DNA from: JACJXF01 sp964404825
GTDB lineage: Bacteria > Bacteroidota > Bacteroidia > Bacteroidales > GCA-2748055
DNA: 64,000 bases
NCBI GenBank assembly: GCA_964404825.1
Contig: CAYOLQ010000005.1
Location: 1-64,000, forward strand
Reading direction: 5' to 3'
A model generated the notes under the pieces. That model saw only the letters and a program-made list of their open reading frames with translations, was not told where the DNA came from and searched no databases. This document shows, in pieces, positions 1-8,695 of this stretch (the first letter of the stretch is position 1; each line of letters begins with the position of its first letter). The position numbers and the translations under genes are program-made.

Positions 1-505
1 AACAGCCAAGACTTGACCGCACAACATTTGGATTATATAAATCGGTCTGGGGATTGCAAATGATTACTGCATCCACCCCGGCAGCATCAGCAGTACGCAA
101 AACAGCTCCCAGATTTCCCGGTTTTTCAACCGATTCAAGAATTAGGATAAGTGGATTTTCTCTAAGCTTCAGCTCACTTAGTTTTTTATCCTGCATAAAT
201 GCTGTAACAATGATTCCATCTGTAGCTTCACGGTATGCAATTTTTGAATATACAGATGAACTGACCTCAAAAAAATCGACCCCCTTAGCTAAGGATTTTA
301 ACAAATCTGTTGATTCCTGTTTGATAATTTCCGGGCAATAATAGCACGAATGAAATGTATAACCACTTTTTCCTGCCCTTTCAATTTCCCTTATTCCTTC
401 AATAATAAAAAGGTTCTGCTCCTTACGTGTGCGTGATTTTGTGGCCAGTAAGGTCAGATTTTTAACATGAGGATTCTGCAAACTTGTAATCCGGTTGGTG
501 GTCAT
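1..505 (-). CDS. TrmH/SpoU-family RNA 2'-O-methyltransferase, 3' end cut off
   Basis: The minus strand reads openly from an ATG at 505 to the window edge, giving 168 residues without a stop. The start resembles SpoU enzymes with an N-terminal substrate-binding region (ITSLQNPHVKNLTLLATKSR, then LFIIEGIREIERA). The methyltransferase motif EKPGNLGAVLRTADAAG is followed by AVIICNPQTDLYNPNVVRSS, which is SpoU motif 1 and the start of motif 2. The knotted SAM-binding C-terminus lies outside the window. Members of this family methylate the 2'-hydroxyl of a ribose in rRNA or tRNA; the exact target cannot be told here. It ends 15 bases before the stop of the MarC gene (521), which is also on the minus strand and upstream of it, so the two may be co-transcribed. 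A second SpoU enzyme (RlmB) is at 14.6 kb. Confident of the family, not of the substrate. Confidence 0.85.
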   Translation of the reverse strand, partial: MTTNRITSLQNPHVKNLTLLATKSRTRKEQNLFIIEGIREIERAGKSGYTFHSCYYCPEIIKQESTDLLKSLAKGVDFFEVSSSVYSKIAYREATDGIIVTAFMQDKKLSELKLRENPLILILESVEKPGNLGAVLRTADAAGVDAVIICNPQTDLYNPNVVRSSLGC

Positions 506-520
506 GCTGAAGTTTATTAT

Positions 521-1195
521 TTATCGGGATGATTGGATAATATCCACAATTATTGGCTTTAAACCTGTGAAGAAAAACTCAACCGCAATTACCATTACAA
601 TGAGTCCCATAAGCCTCATCAGGACTTTATTCCCGGTGTCGCCAAGCCGTTTGGAGATACGCGCAGATCCCACTAAAATATAATAAGTAGCAATTAAAAC
701 TAACATCACCGAAATAACGAGTATAATTTTTTTCGGGATGGAGTTTGCGTCTTCCATTAAAACAATTCCGTTGGTTATGGCCCCGGGTCCGCAAATCATC
801 GGTATCCCCAGAGGAGTAACAGAAATATCATCTACATAAGCATTTATTTCTGATTCTTTACCACTGAATTTAATTGCCCCCAGACGGGCATGAAGCATAT
901 CCTGACCAATCAGAAAAAATATTACCCCTCCCACAACCCTGAAACTATTTACTGATATCCCGAAAAACTTGAATAGCAGCTGTCCTGTAAAAGCAAAAAA
1001 CAACACCGTGAAAAATGCCACAATTACTGCTTTACGGGCTGTTTTCTTTTTTCTGTTTTGATCGAGTTCCGAAGTCATCGACATAAAAACCGGCATAGTT
1101 CCTACCGGATTCATTATGGTAAAAAATGAAGTAATAGCCAGCAAAGCGAACGAATATATTGCTTCCATAAAGGGAGTTGGGGTTTTATTTTGCAA
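521..1195 (-). CDS. MarC-family integral membrane protein
   Basis: The protein is 224 residues with about six hydrophobic helices. The N-terminal region FALLAITSFFTIMNPVGTMP is the hallmark of MarC/UPF0056 proteins, and the second half repeats the pattern around GIPMICGPGAITNGIVLM, as expected for this duplicated fold. It would sit in the inner membrane. The biological role of MarC is unclear; an early link to multiple antibiotic resistance was later withdrawn. The start may be the ATG nine codons further in (MEAIYSF), since the first nine residues are polar and unlike the family. It is divergent from the symporter at 1310 and lies directly upstream of the SpoU methyltransferase. Confidence 0.88.
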   Translation of the reverse strand: MQNKTPTPFMEAIYSFALLAITSFFTIMNPVGTMPVFMSMTSELDQNRKKKTARKAVIVAFFTVLFFAFTGQLLFKFFGISVNSFRVVGGVIFFLIGQDMLHARLGAIKFSGKESEINAYVDDISVTPLGIPMICGPGAITNGIVLMEDANSIPKKIILVISVMLVLIATYYILVGSARISKRLGDTGNKVLMRLMGLIVMVIAVEFFFTGLKPIIVDIIQSSR

Positions 1196-1309
1196 CGTAA
1201 AATTAGTGAATTCCCGTGAATTACAGCGAAAAGAGAGTTACAGATTTCCTTCGGGATTCAAAGTAAATATTTTACTTATATTTAACCTGCAAAATAATAC
1301 CAGCTACCA

Positions 1310-3040
1310 ATGCAAAAGATTAATGAATTCATTCTCTGGCTCGATCAGTACTTGGGCGGACATCCCTGGTTTGTGTATTTTCTGTTGGGAACAGGTCTAT
1401 TTTTTACCATTTATCTGGGTTTTCCGCAAATCCGTTATTTCAGACATGCCATCCGGGTTGTATTGGGAAAATTTGATAAGAAATCTGATATAGGAGACAC
1501 GTCTCATTTTCAGGCACTTGCAACAGCGCTCTCTGGTACGGTAGGTACCGGGAATATAGCAGGTGTTGCTCTAGCCATTCACCTTGGTGGGCCTGCTGCT
1601 TTGTTCTGGATGCTTATCACCGCAATGTTAGGAATGTGTACCAAGTTTGTTGAAGTTACAATATCTCACAAGTACCGCGATATATTGCCGGATGGATCCA
1701 TTTCAGGAGGTCCCATGTATTATATGAAGAAGAGGCTGAATATTAAAACCCGGAACGGTAAGTTAATAAGAACCGGAGTCTGGTTGGGTACTTTTTTTGC
1801 TTTCGCAACCATTTTATCTTCCTTCGGAACCGGTTGTCTTCCTCAGGTAAACAGCATTTCAGACGCATTATTTGCTACATGGAATATTAATAAAATGCTT
1901 ACAGGGGGAGTATTGGCAATAATCCTTGCCTTGATAATACTTGGTGGAATCAAGAGAATTGCCAAAGTATCATCAGCACTCGTTCCGGCCATGGCAATTA
2001 TTTATTTTGTTGGATCTGGTCTGGTTATCGGAACTAACTATGAAAATATTATCCCTTCATTCCTCTCAGTATTTAAGGATGCATTTACAGGAAGTGCCGC
2101 TGTGGGAGGTTTTCTGGGTGCAAGTTTTGCATTCTCTTTTAACAGGGGAGTTAACCGCGGGCTTTTCTCAAACGAGGCAGGACAAGGTTCAGCTCCGATA
2201 GCACATTCTGCTGCACGTGCACATGAGCCTGTTTCAGAGGGAATTGTAGCAATTCTGGAGCCCTTTATCGATACCATTATTATTTGTATGCTTACCGGAA
2301 TGGTATTGCTCTCTTCAGGTGTCTGGAATGAAAAACTCCCAAACCATTTCGAAGATGCCGATATGGTTCTCATCGAGGGTGTTTATAAGGAATCCTCTGA
2401 AGCACAAACCAAAGCACTTCAAACATTTATCAGCAAAGGAAACGGTGATGTTATACTGTATTCCGGTGCTCTTGAAATAGTTGACGGAACTATTAAAAAT
2501 GAAATTACACTTCTTCATGCACATTCAATTGCTGAAGAAATCCTGATCAAAGATAAAGATGTAGCCTATACCGGTATTTTGAATTTTAAAAACGGCCGTC
2601 TTGTCCGCGATGGGACCTCAGCAAATATAAGCTTTTATGGAAAGTCATTGATCCATAGCGCTGCGCTCACTACAGCTGCCTTTAACAGAAGTATTATCGG
2701 CAGTTACGGTGGATATATTGTCGCAATCGGAATTCTTTTATTTGCATTTTCAACCGTAATTTCCTGGTCGTATTATGGAAGCCGGGCCGTCACTTATCTC
2801 TGGGGTACCAAATATGACGTTTATTACAAAATTCTTTATGTCGGGGGATTTTTTCTGGCTAGCTTTACCGATACCACAATCATATGGAATCTGTCCTATA
2901 TTACAATCGCCATAATGACAATTCCTAATTTATTGGGTCTGTGGATTCTGCACAAGGATATTAAAACTACCATAAGAGATTACTGGGTGGATTTCAGAAG
3001 AAACTGGCCTGATGCCAAATTACCCATGGGGGAAAAATAA
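1310..3040 (+). CDS. AGCS-family sodium:alanine symporter with an inserted soluble domain
   Basis: This 576-residue membrane protein imports alanine or glycine with sodium. The family signature is visible at residues 68-91 (ALATALSGTVGTGNIAGVAL) and again in the FNRGVNRGLFSNEAGQGSAP segment at 277-296. Typical members have 450-500 residues. The extra length is explained by a hydrophilic stretch of about 100 residues, roughly 345-448, placed between the helix TGMVLLSSGVW and the next helix SAALTTAAF. Similar enlarged symporters occur in Bacteroidota, so this is probably a lineage feature rather than an error; the reading frame is intact. What the insert does is unknown. The gene stands alone and is followed by an inverted repeat. 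Confidence 0.9.
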   Translation: MQKINEFILWLDQYLGGHPWFVYFLLGTGLFFTIYLGFPQIRYFRHAIRVVLGKFDKKSDIGDTSHFQALATALSGTVGTGNIAGVALAIHLGGPAALFWMLITAMLGMCTKFVEVTISHKYRDILPDGSISGGPMYYMKKRLNIKTRNGKLIRTGVWLGTFFAFATILSSFGTGCLPQVNSISDALFATWNINKMLTGGVLAIILALIILGGIKRIAKVSSALVPAMAIIYFVGSGLVIGTNYENIIPSFLSVFKDAFTGSAAVGGFLGASFAFSFNRGVNRGLFSNEAGQGSAPIAHSAARAHEPVSEGIVAILEPFIDTIIICMLTGMVLLSSGVWNEKLPNHFEDADMVLIEGVYKESSEAQTKALQTFISKGNGDVILYSGALEIVDGTIKNEITLLHAHSIAEEILIKDKDVAYTGILNFKNGRLVRDGTSANISFYGKSLIHSAALTTAAFNRSIIGSYGGYIVAIGILLFAFSTVISWSYYGSRAVTYLWGTKYDVYYKILYVGGFFLASFTDTTIIWNLSYITIAIMTIPNLLGLWILHKDIKTTIRDYWVDFRRNWPDAKLPMGEK

Positions 3041-3045
3041 AGGTT

Positions 3046-3156
3046 AAGCGCTAGGGCGCAAGGGCGCCAGGGCTTTGCTCCGCTGAAGCTATGCGAAAGC
3101 GGTGGAAGCGCTAATTTTTTTTGCGTTTTACTTTGCGCCTTAGCGCCCTTGCGCTT
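3046..3156. repeat. Imperfect inverted repeat with 22-bp GC-rich arms
   Basis: The left arm is 3046-3067 (AAGCGCTAGGGCGCAAGGGC and two more bases) and the right arm is 3135-3156, its near reverse complement with the two internal units in a different order (GCGCTAGGGCGCAAGG versus GCGCAAGGGCGCTAAGG). The middle, 3068-3134, holds further GC-rich pieces and a run of eight T. The composition differs sharply from the AT-rich flanks. It may act as a transcript end for the symporter, but its size and repeated GGCGC units look more like a mobile intergenic repeat of the REP or MITE type. Confidence 0.6.
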
Positions 3157-3199
3157 AATAAAGCGTACTAATTATCATCAATTATAAACACCAACTAAT

Positions 3200-4603
3200 A
3201 TGAAAAAGATTTGCGTTTTTTTATTCCTCACCCTCATAATTGCTATACCTGCATGGTGTCAGTCAGAAGGGAAACTCGGGCAATTAAAGGTTTCGGATAA
3301 TGGTCATTTCCTTATTTATGAGGATGGCTCTCCTTTTTTCTGGCTTGGTGATACCGGCTGGGAATTGTTTCATCGGCTTACTTTTGAAGAAATTGAGATG
3401 TATCTGGAAAACAGGCGTCAGAAAGGCTTCAACGTTATTCAGGCCGTGGTTCTGGCTGAAATGAACGGATTAAAAAAGCCAAATCGTTATGGCGATGTCC
3501 CTCTTCATGATTTGGATCCCACGAAACCAAATGAAAAATATTTTGAATTTGTCGACAGGGTGATTAAGCTGGCTGCTGAAAAGAAATTATACATGGGCTT
3601 ACTGCCAACCTGGGGTGATAAAGTCACTATGATATGGGGAGATGGTCCGGTTGTGTTTAATTCTGAAAACGCCTATAAATATGGGCTCTGGCTTGGCAAA
3701 CGATATAAAGATTTCTCCAATATTATATGGATTCTGGGAGGAGATCGCCCACCTATGAATGAAAACTCCGACTGGAGGCCCGTTTGGAGGGCAATGGCAA
3801 AAGGAATCCTTGAAGCTACGGATGACAAAGCATTGATTAGTTACCATATTTCAGGCGGGGATAAGTCCACCTCCCAGTTTATTCACAGCGAAGAATGGCT
3901 GGATGTAAACATGATTCAGTCAGGGCATGGCGGTGGACGCGATGTTCATATCTGGGAGCTCATCAGCAGGGATTGGAACTTAACCCCGGTTAAACCTGTT
4001 CTGGATTCTGAGCCTAATTACGAAGACCATCCGGTAAATCCCTGGCCAAAATGGAATCCGGAAAATGGGTATTTCAGAGATTATGATGTCCGGAAACAAA
4101 CCTACCGTTCTGTTTTTGCCGGTGGATGCGGGGTTACATACGGTCACCACAGCATATGGCAATTCTGGAATCCTAATGAAGAAAAAATAAACTTTGCAGA
4201 CAGATATTGGAACGAGGCCTTGGACAGACCCGGGGCATTTCAGGTTGGGTATTTGAAAAAGCTAATGGAATCCAGACCTCAGTTGACAAGGATTCCTGAC
4301 CAATCCCTGATTGAAAAAGGTCAGGGCGAAATGGGTGAATATTGCTGTTCTACACGGGACGTTGATGGAAGCTACATGATGATATATATACCTGTAGGCA
4401 AATCAATTACCATTAACACCAATCCCATTAAATCAAAAAAAGTTTATGCCTGGTGGCTCAACCCAAAAACCGCTGAAGTGATAAGAACCGGAAAAATAAA
4501 AAATGAAGGGAGCATGGTTTTCACACCCCCTTCATTGGGAGTTGAAAACGATTGGGTACTGGTTATCGATAATCCGAAATTCAAATACAAAATACCTTTT
4601 TAA
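3200..4603 (+). CDS. Secreted GH140-like glycoside hydrolase (apiosidase family, DUF4038)
   Basis: The 467-residue protein starts with a signal peptide (residues 1-20, ending AWCQ). The body, about 26-350, matches the DUF4038/GH140 barrel: FFWLGDTGWELFHRLTFEEI, then NRRQKGFNVIQ. The C-terminal 90 residues resemble the small beta domain usually called a putative collagen-binding domain. In the characterised GH140 apiosidase, an aspartate and a glutamate are catalytic; here D182 in WILGGDRPP and E271 in PVLDSEPNYE sit in the corresponding contexts (inference by eye). GH140 enzymes remove apiose side chains from the pectin rhamnogalacturonan II, but the wider DUF4038 group may cut other linkages. 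A GH31 enzyme follows after 53 bases, so they are likely one operon for a plant or algal polysaccharide. Confidence 0.8.
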   Translation: MKKICVFLFLTLIIAIPAWCQSEGKLGQLKVSDNGHFLIYEDGSPFFWLGDTGWELFHRLTFEEIEMYLENRRQKGFNVIQAVVLAEMNGLKKPNRYGDVPLHDLDPTKPNEKYFEFVDRVIKLAAEKKLYMGLLPTWGDKVTMIWGDGPVVFNSENAYKYGLWLGKRYKDFSNIIWILGGDRPPMNENSDWRPVWRAMAKGILEATDDKALISYHISGGDKSTSQFIHSEEWLDVNMIQSGHGGGRDVHIWELISRDWNLTPVKPVLDSEPNYEDHPVNPWPKWNPENGYFRDYDVRKQTYRSVFAGGCGVTYGHHSIWQFWNPNEEKINFADRYWNEALDRPGAFQVGYLKKLMESRPQLTRIPDQSLIEKGQGEMGEYCCSTRDVDGSYMMIYIPVGKSITINTNPIKSKKVYAWWLNPKTAEVIRTGKIKNEGSMVFTPPSLGVENDWVLVIDNPKFKYKIPF

Positions 4604-4656
4604 TACTAACCTGAAAGGTATGAGAAAATTAAAAATAATAGTCAATCCCTCAAATT

Positions 4657-7503
4657 ATGAATAAAGCACTACTACTATTATCGGCAGTTGTTCTGATTTT
4701 TACTGCCTGTACCCGGAAAGTATGGGAAAAAACAGATCACGGTGTTCTGATTTACCCAAAGCAGAGTAATGAAAATTCTGCAAGGGCAATCCGTATTAAC
4801 GTTATCAGTAATGACATAATCCGCATCACCGCTTCACCGGTATTCGGATTCTCAGAAGAAAAAAGTCTTTGTGTTCTTGAACCCGATACAGTAAAACCGA
4901 AATTTGAAGTTGAAGAGAATAATGACACATTAGTGCTGAAAACCGGCAAGTTGAAAGTCAGAATCTCCGTTATCAGCGGGGTTGTTACATTTACAGATTT
5001 GAATGACAAGATAATTCTTCAGGAGAGAGCAGTAAATAGTAAGTCATTTACACCTTTAACAGTTGAAGATACCAGAGGATATACCTTTTCGCAGGTATTT
5101 GATTCACCGGAAGATGAAGCTTTTTACGGTCTCGGTCAGCATCAGTCGGATGAATTTAACTACAAAGGGAAAAACGAAGTTCTCTTTCAGTACAATACTA
5201 AAGTCGCAATTCCATTCCTGGTTTCCAATAAGAACTATGGCATATTATGGGATAATTATTCAATGACGAAATTTGGTGATCCACGGGATTATTCTGAAAT
5301 GGATTTATTCAGACTTTATGATTCACAGGGAGAAGAAGGCGGATTATCAGCTGTGTATCTCGAGAATTCAGATACAGCAAAGGTATTTACCATACGCAAA
5401 GAATCTTCTTTAAATTATGAAGATCTGGAAACCATTCAGAACTTTCCAAAAGGATTCCCTTTTGGTAATGCAACAATTATATGGAAAGGTAATTTCGAGC
5501 CATCAGAATCGGGTGAGTTCCATTTTAAATTGTATTACGCGGGTTATGTTAAAGTCTTTATCAATGAAGAACTGATAGTACCGGAACGTTGGAGAACTTC
5601 CTGGAATCCAAATACATATAAATTTGCCAAAACACTCGAACAAGGAAAGAAATATTCAATTCGTCTGGAGTGGAAACCCGATGGAGGAATGTCTTATATC
5701 GGTCTTAAAGCCCTGAGTCCGCGTCCCAAAGCTGAACAGGAAGCATTAACCCTGACATCGGAAATGGGAGATCAGATTGACTATTATTTTATCGGGGGAG
5801 ATAATATGGATGAGGTTATTGGTGGTTACAGATACCTGACAGGTAAGGCCCCGATTATGCCCAAATGGGCAATGGGTTACTGGCAAAGCCGCGAAAGGTA
5901 CAAAACGGATGAGGAGCTTCTTGGTGCAATCAGGGAGTACCGCAGACTCCAGATCCCTCTTGATAATATTGTGCTTGATTGGTTTTACTGGCCTGAAGAT
6001 TCATGGGGTTCTCATGAGTTCGATGCGAAGCGGTTCCCTGATCCGGCCGGTATGGTCGATAAGGTTCATGAAATGAATGCACACATCATGATTTCTGTCT
6101 GGCCAAAATTCTACCATACAACCGATCATTTTAAGGAATTTGAGAGTAAAGGCTGGATGTACATGCAGGCAGTTAAAGATAGTATTAAGGATTGGGTAGG
6201 GAAAGGTTACGTGGGATCATTCTACGATGCATATAACCCTGATGCCCGTAAATTGTTCTGGTCGCAGATGCAGGAACATCTCTATACCAAAGGCTTTGAT
6301 GCATGGTGGATGGACGCATCGGAACCCGATATTCAGTCAAATTCGAGCATCGGATACAGGAAGAAACTATCAACACCTACAGCACTGGGACCTTCAGCCA
6401 AATTTTTTAATGCCTATGCACTGATGAATGCAGAAGCTATTTATAACGGACAGCGTAGCGTAGATCCTGATAAACGTGTGTTCCTGCTTACACGTTCAGG
6501 GTTTGCCGGATTACAACGGTACTCAACAGCAACATGGAGCGGAGATATCGGAACCAGATGGGAAGATATGAAAGCACAGATCTCTGCCGGATTAAACTTT
6601 GCTGTTTCCGGTGTTCCATGGTGGACAATGGATATTGGGGGATTTTGTGTGGAAAATCGTTACTCCAATGCAAAAGAGGGATCTGAGGATATGGAGGAAT
6701 GGCGTGAGTTAAATTCACGTTGGTTTCAATTCGGTGCATTCTGTCCCTTGTTCCGGAGCCACGGACAGTTCCCGTTTCGCGAGATATATAACCTTGCCCC
6801 GGCATCTCATCCAGCATACAAAAGTATGGTTAACGCCTCAAAGCTTCGGTACCGCTTGATGCCTTATATTTATTCTATGGCAGCAAAAACCTATTTCGAC
6901 GATTATACAATCATGCGACCCATGATAATGGATTTTACTTCAGATCCCGGGGTAATAAATGTTGGCGACCAGTACCTGTTCGGACCCTCAATTCTCGTTG
7001 CTCCGGTATATCAGTACAAAGCCCGTAACCGTGAAGTTGTTTTTCCTCAGGGTACCGGCTGGTATGAGTTTTATTCAGGCATTTTCATCGAAGGGGGACA
7101 AAAAATTACTGTAAATGCCCCTTATGAGCGGATGCCATTGTATATCAAAGAAGGTTCTATTATTCCTTTTGGTCCTGAAATTGAATATACATCTCAGAAA
7201 CCGGCTGATAATATTACACTTTTTATTTATACCGGAAGGGATGCTGAGTTTGTTCTTTACGAAGACGAAGGTGTAAATTACAATTACGAAAAGGGAGCTC
7301 TTTCCACAATTAAATTCAGCTACAACGAGCAATCCGGCAAGCTGACAATAGGAGATGCAGTGGGTTCATTTGAAGGGATGCTGAAAACAAGAATCTTTAA
7401 TGTTGTCTGGGTAAATAAGTCTAAACCCGTTCCGTTCGATTTAAACCGGAAACCGGATGCTACTGTAATGTATGATGGTAAATTAGTTGAAATTTCAAGG
7501 TAA
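4657..7503 (+). CDS. GH31 alpha-glycosidase lipoprotein with PA14 insert (alpha-xylosidase/alpha-glucosidase type)
   Basis: A 948-residue enzyme with a lipoprotein signal (LIFTAC, Cys18), so probably anchored in an outer or periplasmic membrane face. The N-terminal galactose-mutarotase-like sandwich is interrupted at about 222-352 by a PA14 domain (FKLYYAGYVKVFINEELIV). The GH31 barrel follows, with the nucleophile D553 in WWMDASEPD and the acid/base D630 in TWSGDIGTRWEDM; C-terminal beta domains close the protein. This architecture is the one known from the xyloglucan alpha-xylosidase of Bacteroides ovatus, but substrate cannot be assigned from sequence alone; alpha-glucosidase remains possible. 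It follows the GH140-like gene by 53 bases. No SusC/SusD transport pair is visible nearby. Confidence 0.9.
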   Translation: MNKALLLLSAVVLIFTACTRKVWEKTDHGVLIYPKQSNENSARAIRINVISNDIIRITASPVFGFSEEKSLCVLEPDTVKPKFEVEENNDTLVLKTGKLKVRISVISGVVTFTDLNDKIILQERAVNSKSFTPLTVEDTRGYTFSQVFDSPEDEAFYGLGQHQSDEFNYKGKNEVLFQYNTKVAIPFLVSNKNYGILWDNYSMTKFGDPRDYSEMDLFRLYDSQGEEGGLSAVYLENSDTAKVFTIRKESSLNYEDLETIQNFPKGFPFGNATIIWKGNFEPSESGEFHFKLYYAGYVKVFINEELIVPERWRTSWNPNTYKFAKTLEQGKKYSIRLEWKPDGGMSYIGLKALSPRPKAEQEALTLTSEMGDQIDYYFIGGDNMDEVIGGYRYLTGKAPIMPKWAMGYWQSRERYKTDEELLGAIREYRRLQIPLDNIVLDWFYWPEDSWGSHEFDAKRFPDPAGMVDKVHEMNAHIMISVWPKFYHTTDHFKEFESKGWMYMQAVKDSIKDWVGKGYVGSFYDAYNPDARKLFWSQMQEHLYTKGFDAWWMDASEPDIQSNSSIGYRKKLSTPTALGPSAKFFNAYALMNAEAIYNGQRSVDPDKRVFLLTRSGFAGLQRYSTATWSGDIGTRWEDMKAQISAGLNFAVSGVPWWTMDIGGFCVENRYSNAKEGSEDMEEWRELNSRWFQFGAFCPLFRSHGQFPFREIYNLAPASHPAYKSMVNASKLRYRLMPYIYSMAAKTYFDDYTIMRPMIMDFTSDPGVINVGDQYLFGPSILVAPVYQYKARNREVVFPQGTGWYEFYSGIFIEGGQKITVNAPYERMPLYIKEGSIIPFGPEIEYTSQKPADNITLFIYTGRDAEFVLYEDEGVNYNYEKGALSTIKFSYNEQSGKLTIGDAVGSFEGMLKTRIFNVVWVNKSKPVPFDLNRKPDATVMYDGKLVEISR

Positions 7504-7545
7504 ACCGTATTGTTTATCCGGATGGTTCTTCATTAATAATTTTCT

Positions 7546-8685
7546 ATGTCATTGGAAAGCATGGAGTTTCAGGTTTTTGTAAAGCCGGTAGGTGCATCTT
7601 GCAACCTTTCTTGCAAATACTGTTATTATCTCGGTAAAAATAAGCTTCACGAAGGAATAGAGTTTAAATCCATGCCTGATGATATTCTTGAAGCCTATAT
7701 TTTTCAACATCTTAATACCACATCTGCTAATGACGTGTTTTTTTCGTGGCATGGCGGAGAGCCTACACTTGCCGGACTTAAGTTTTACAGGAATGTTGTT
7801 GCTTTGCAAAAGAAGTTAAACCTGAATAGGAAAAACATAATAAACGGCATTCAGACAAACGGAGTAAATCTGACAGATGAATGGTGCAGTTTTCTGGCTC
7901 ATGAAAGGTTTAATGTGGGGATCAGTCTCGATGGTCCGGAACGAATGCATAATGTGAATCGCCAATTCACTTCAGGAAAGGGATCTTTTCAGGATGTTAT
8001 TCGCGGTTTGGAACGATTAAAAAAACATCAGATTTCTTTCGAGATACTTTGTGTTGTAAATGCACACAACGTAGATTACCCGCTTGATGTGTACAATTTT
8101 TTTAAATCCCTTGGCGCCCGGTATATCAGCTTCCTTCCACTGGTTGAAAAACATTCTTTTGCAGAATCAGGAGTAAGTGCTGATTCGGTTCCATCGGCTG
8201 CATTTGGAAATTTTCTGATTTCTATTTTCGATTCATGGCAGGCAGAGGATATAGGCAGAATAAAAATCCAAATCATCGAAGAAGCATTACGAACAGCATT
8301 TAATCAGGATCACACACTTTGCATTTTTAAGAAAAACTGCGGTGGAGTTCCGGTTTTGGAAAAAAATGGAGACTTGTATTCTTGTGACCATTTTGTGAAA
8401 AGTGATTATTTACTGGGAAACATCTTACAAAAAGACCTGGCAGAAATGATAAAGAGTGATGTCCAGAAAAAGTTCGGAAAACAAAAATATGATTCTTTAC
8501 CTCAATACTGTCTGAACTGTGAAGTACTGGATATGTGCAGCGGAGAATGTCCGAAAAACCGCTTCAGCCATTCTCCAACAGGTGAAGATGGACTAAATTA
8601 CCTTTGTGAAGGATACAAAAAATTCTTTATGCACTGTAAGCCTTTTGCTGAGGCTGTTTCAGAAGTCTGGAGATCAAAGATATAG
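7546..8685 (+). CDS. Anaerobic sulfatase-maturating enzyme (radical SAM, SPASM domain)
   Basis: The 379-residue protein shows the radical SAM cluster motif CNLSCKYCYY with C19, C23 and C26, followed by SWHGGEPTL and SLDGPE, both typical of anaerobic sulfatase maturases. The C-terminal third has the extra cysteines of a SPASM domain that binds two more iron-sulfur clusters (GDLYSCDHF, then YCLNCEVLDMCSGECPKNRF). The enzyme would convert an active-site cysteine or serine of a sulfatase into formylglycine in the cytoplasm without oxygen. No sulfatase gene is present in the window, so its client lies elsewhere. It begins 42 bases after the GH31 stop, which fits a role in handling sulfated polysaccharide. 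Confidence 0.88.
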   Translation: MSLESMEFQVFVKPVGASCNLSCKYCYYLGKNKLHEGIEFKSMPDDILEAYIFQHLNTTSANDVFFSWHGGEPTLAGLKFYRNVVALQKKLNLNRKNIINGIQTNGVNLTDEWCSFLAHERFNVGISLDGPERMHNVNRQFTSGKGSFQDVIRGLERLKKHQISFEILCVVNAHNVDYPLDVYNFFKSLGARYISFLPLVEKHSFAESGVSADSVPSAAFGNFLISIFDSWQAEDIGRIKIQIIEEALRTAFNQDHTLCIFKKNCGGVPVLEKNGDLYSCDHFVKSDYLLGNILQKDLAEMIKSDVQKKFGKQKYDSLPQYCLNCEVLDMCSGECPKNRFSHSPTGEDGLNYLCEGYKKFFMHCKPFAEAVSEVWRSKI

Positions 8686-8695
8686 CCGGCTAGTA

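Noticed and set aside
3200..7503. Full polysaccharide utilisation locus
   Set aside because: No SusC-like or SusD-like gene and no hybrid sensor is adjacent.
7546..8685. Radical SAM enzyme as a maturase for the double-glycine peptide at 22.4 kb
   Set aside because: It lies 14 kb away, next to glycan enzymes, and carries the motifs of an anaerobic sulfatase maturase.
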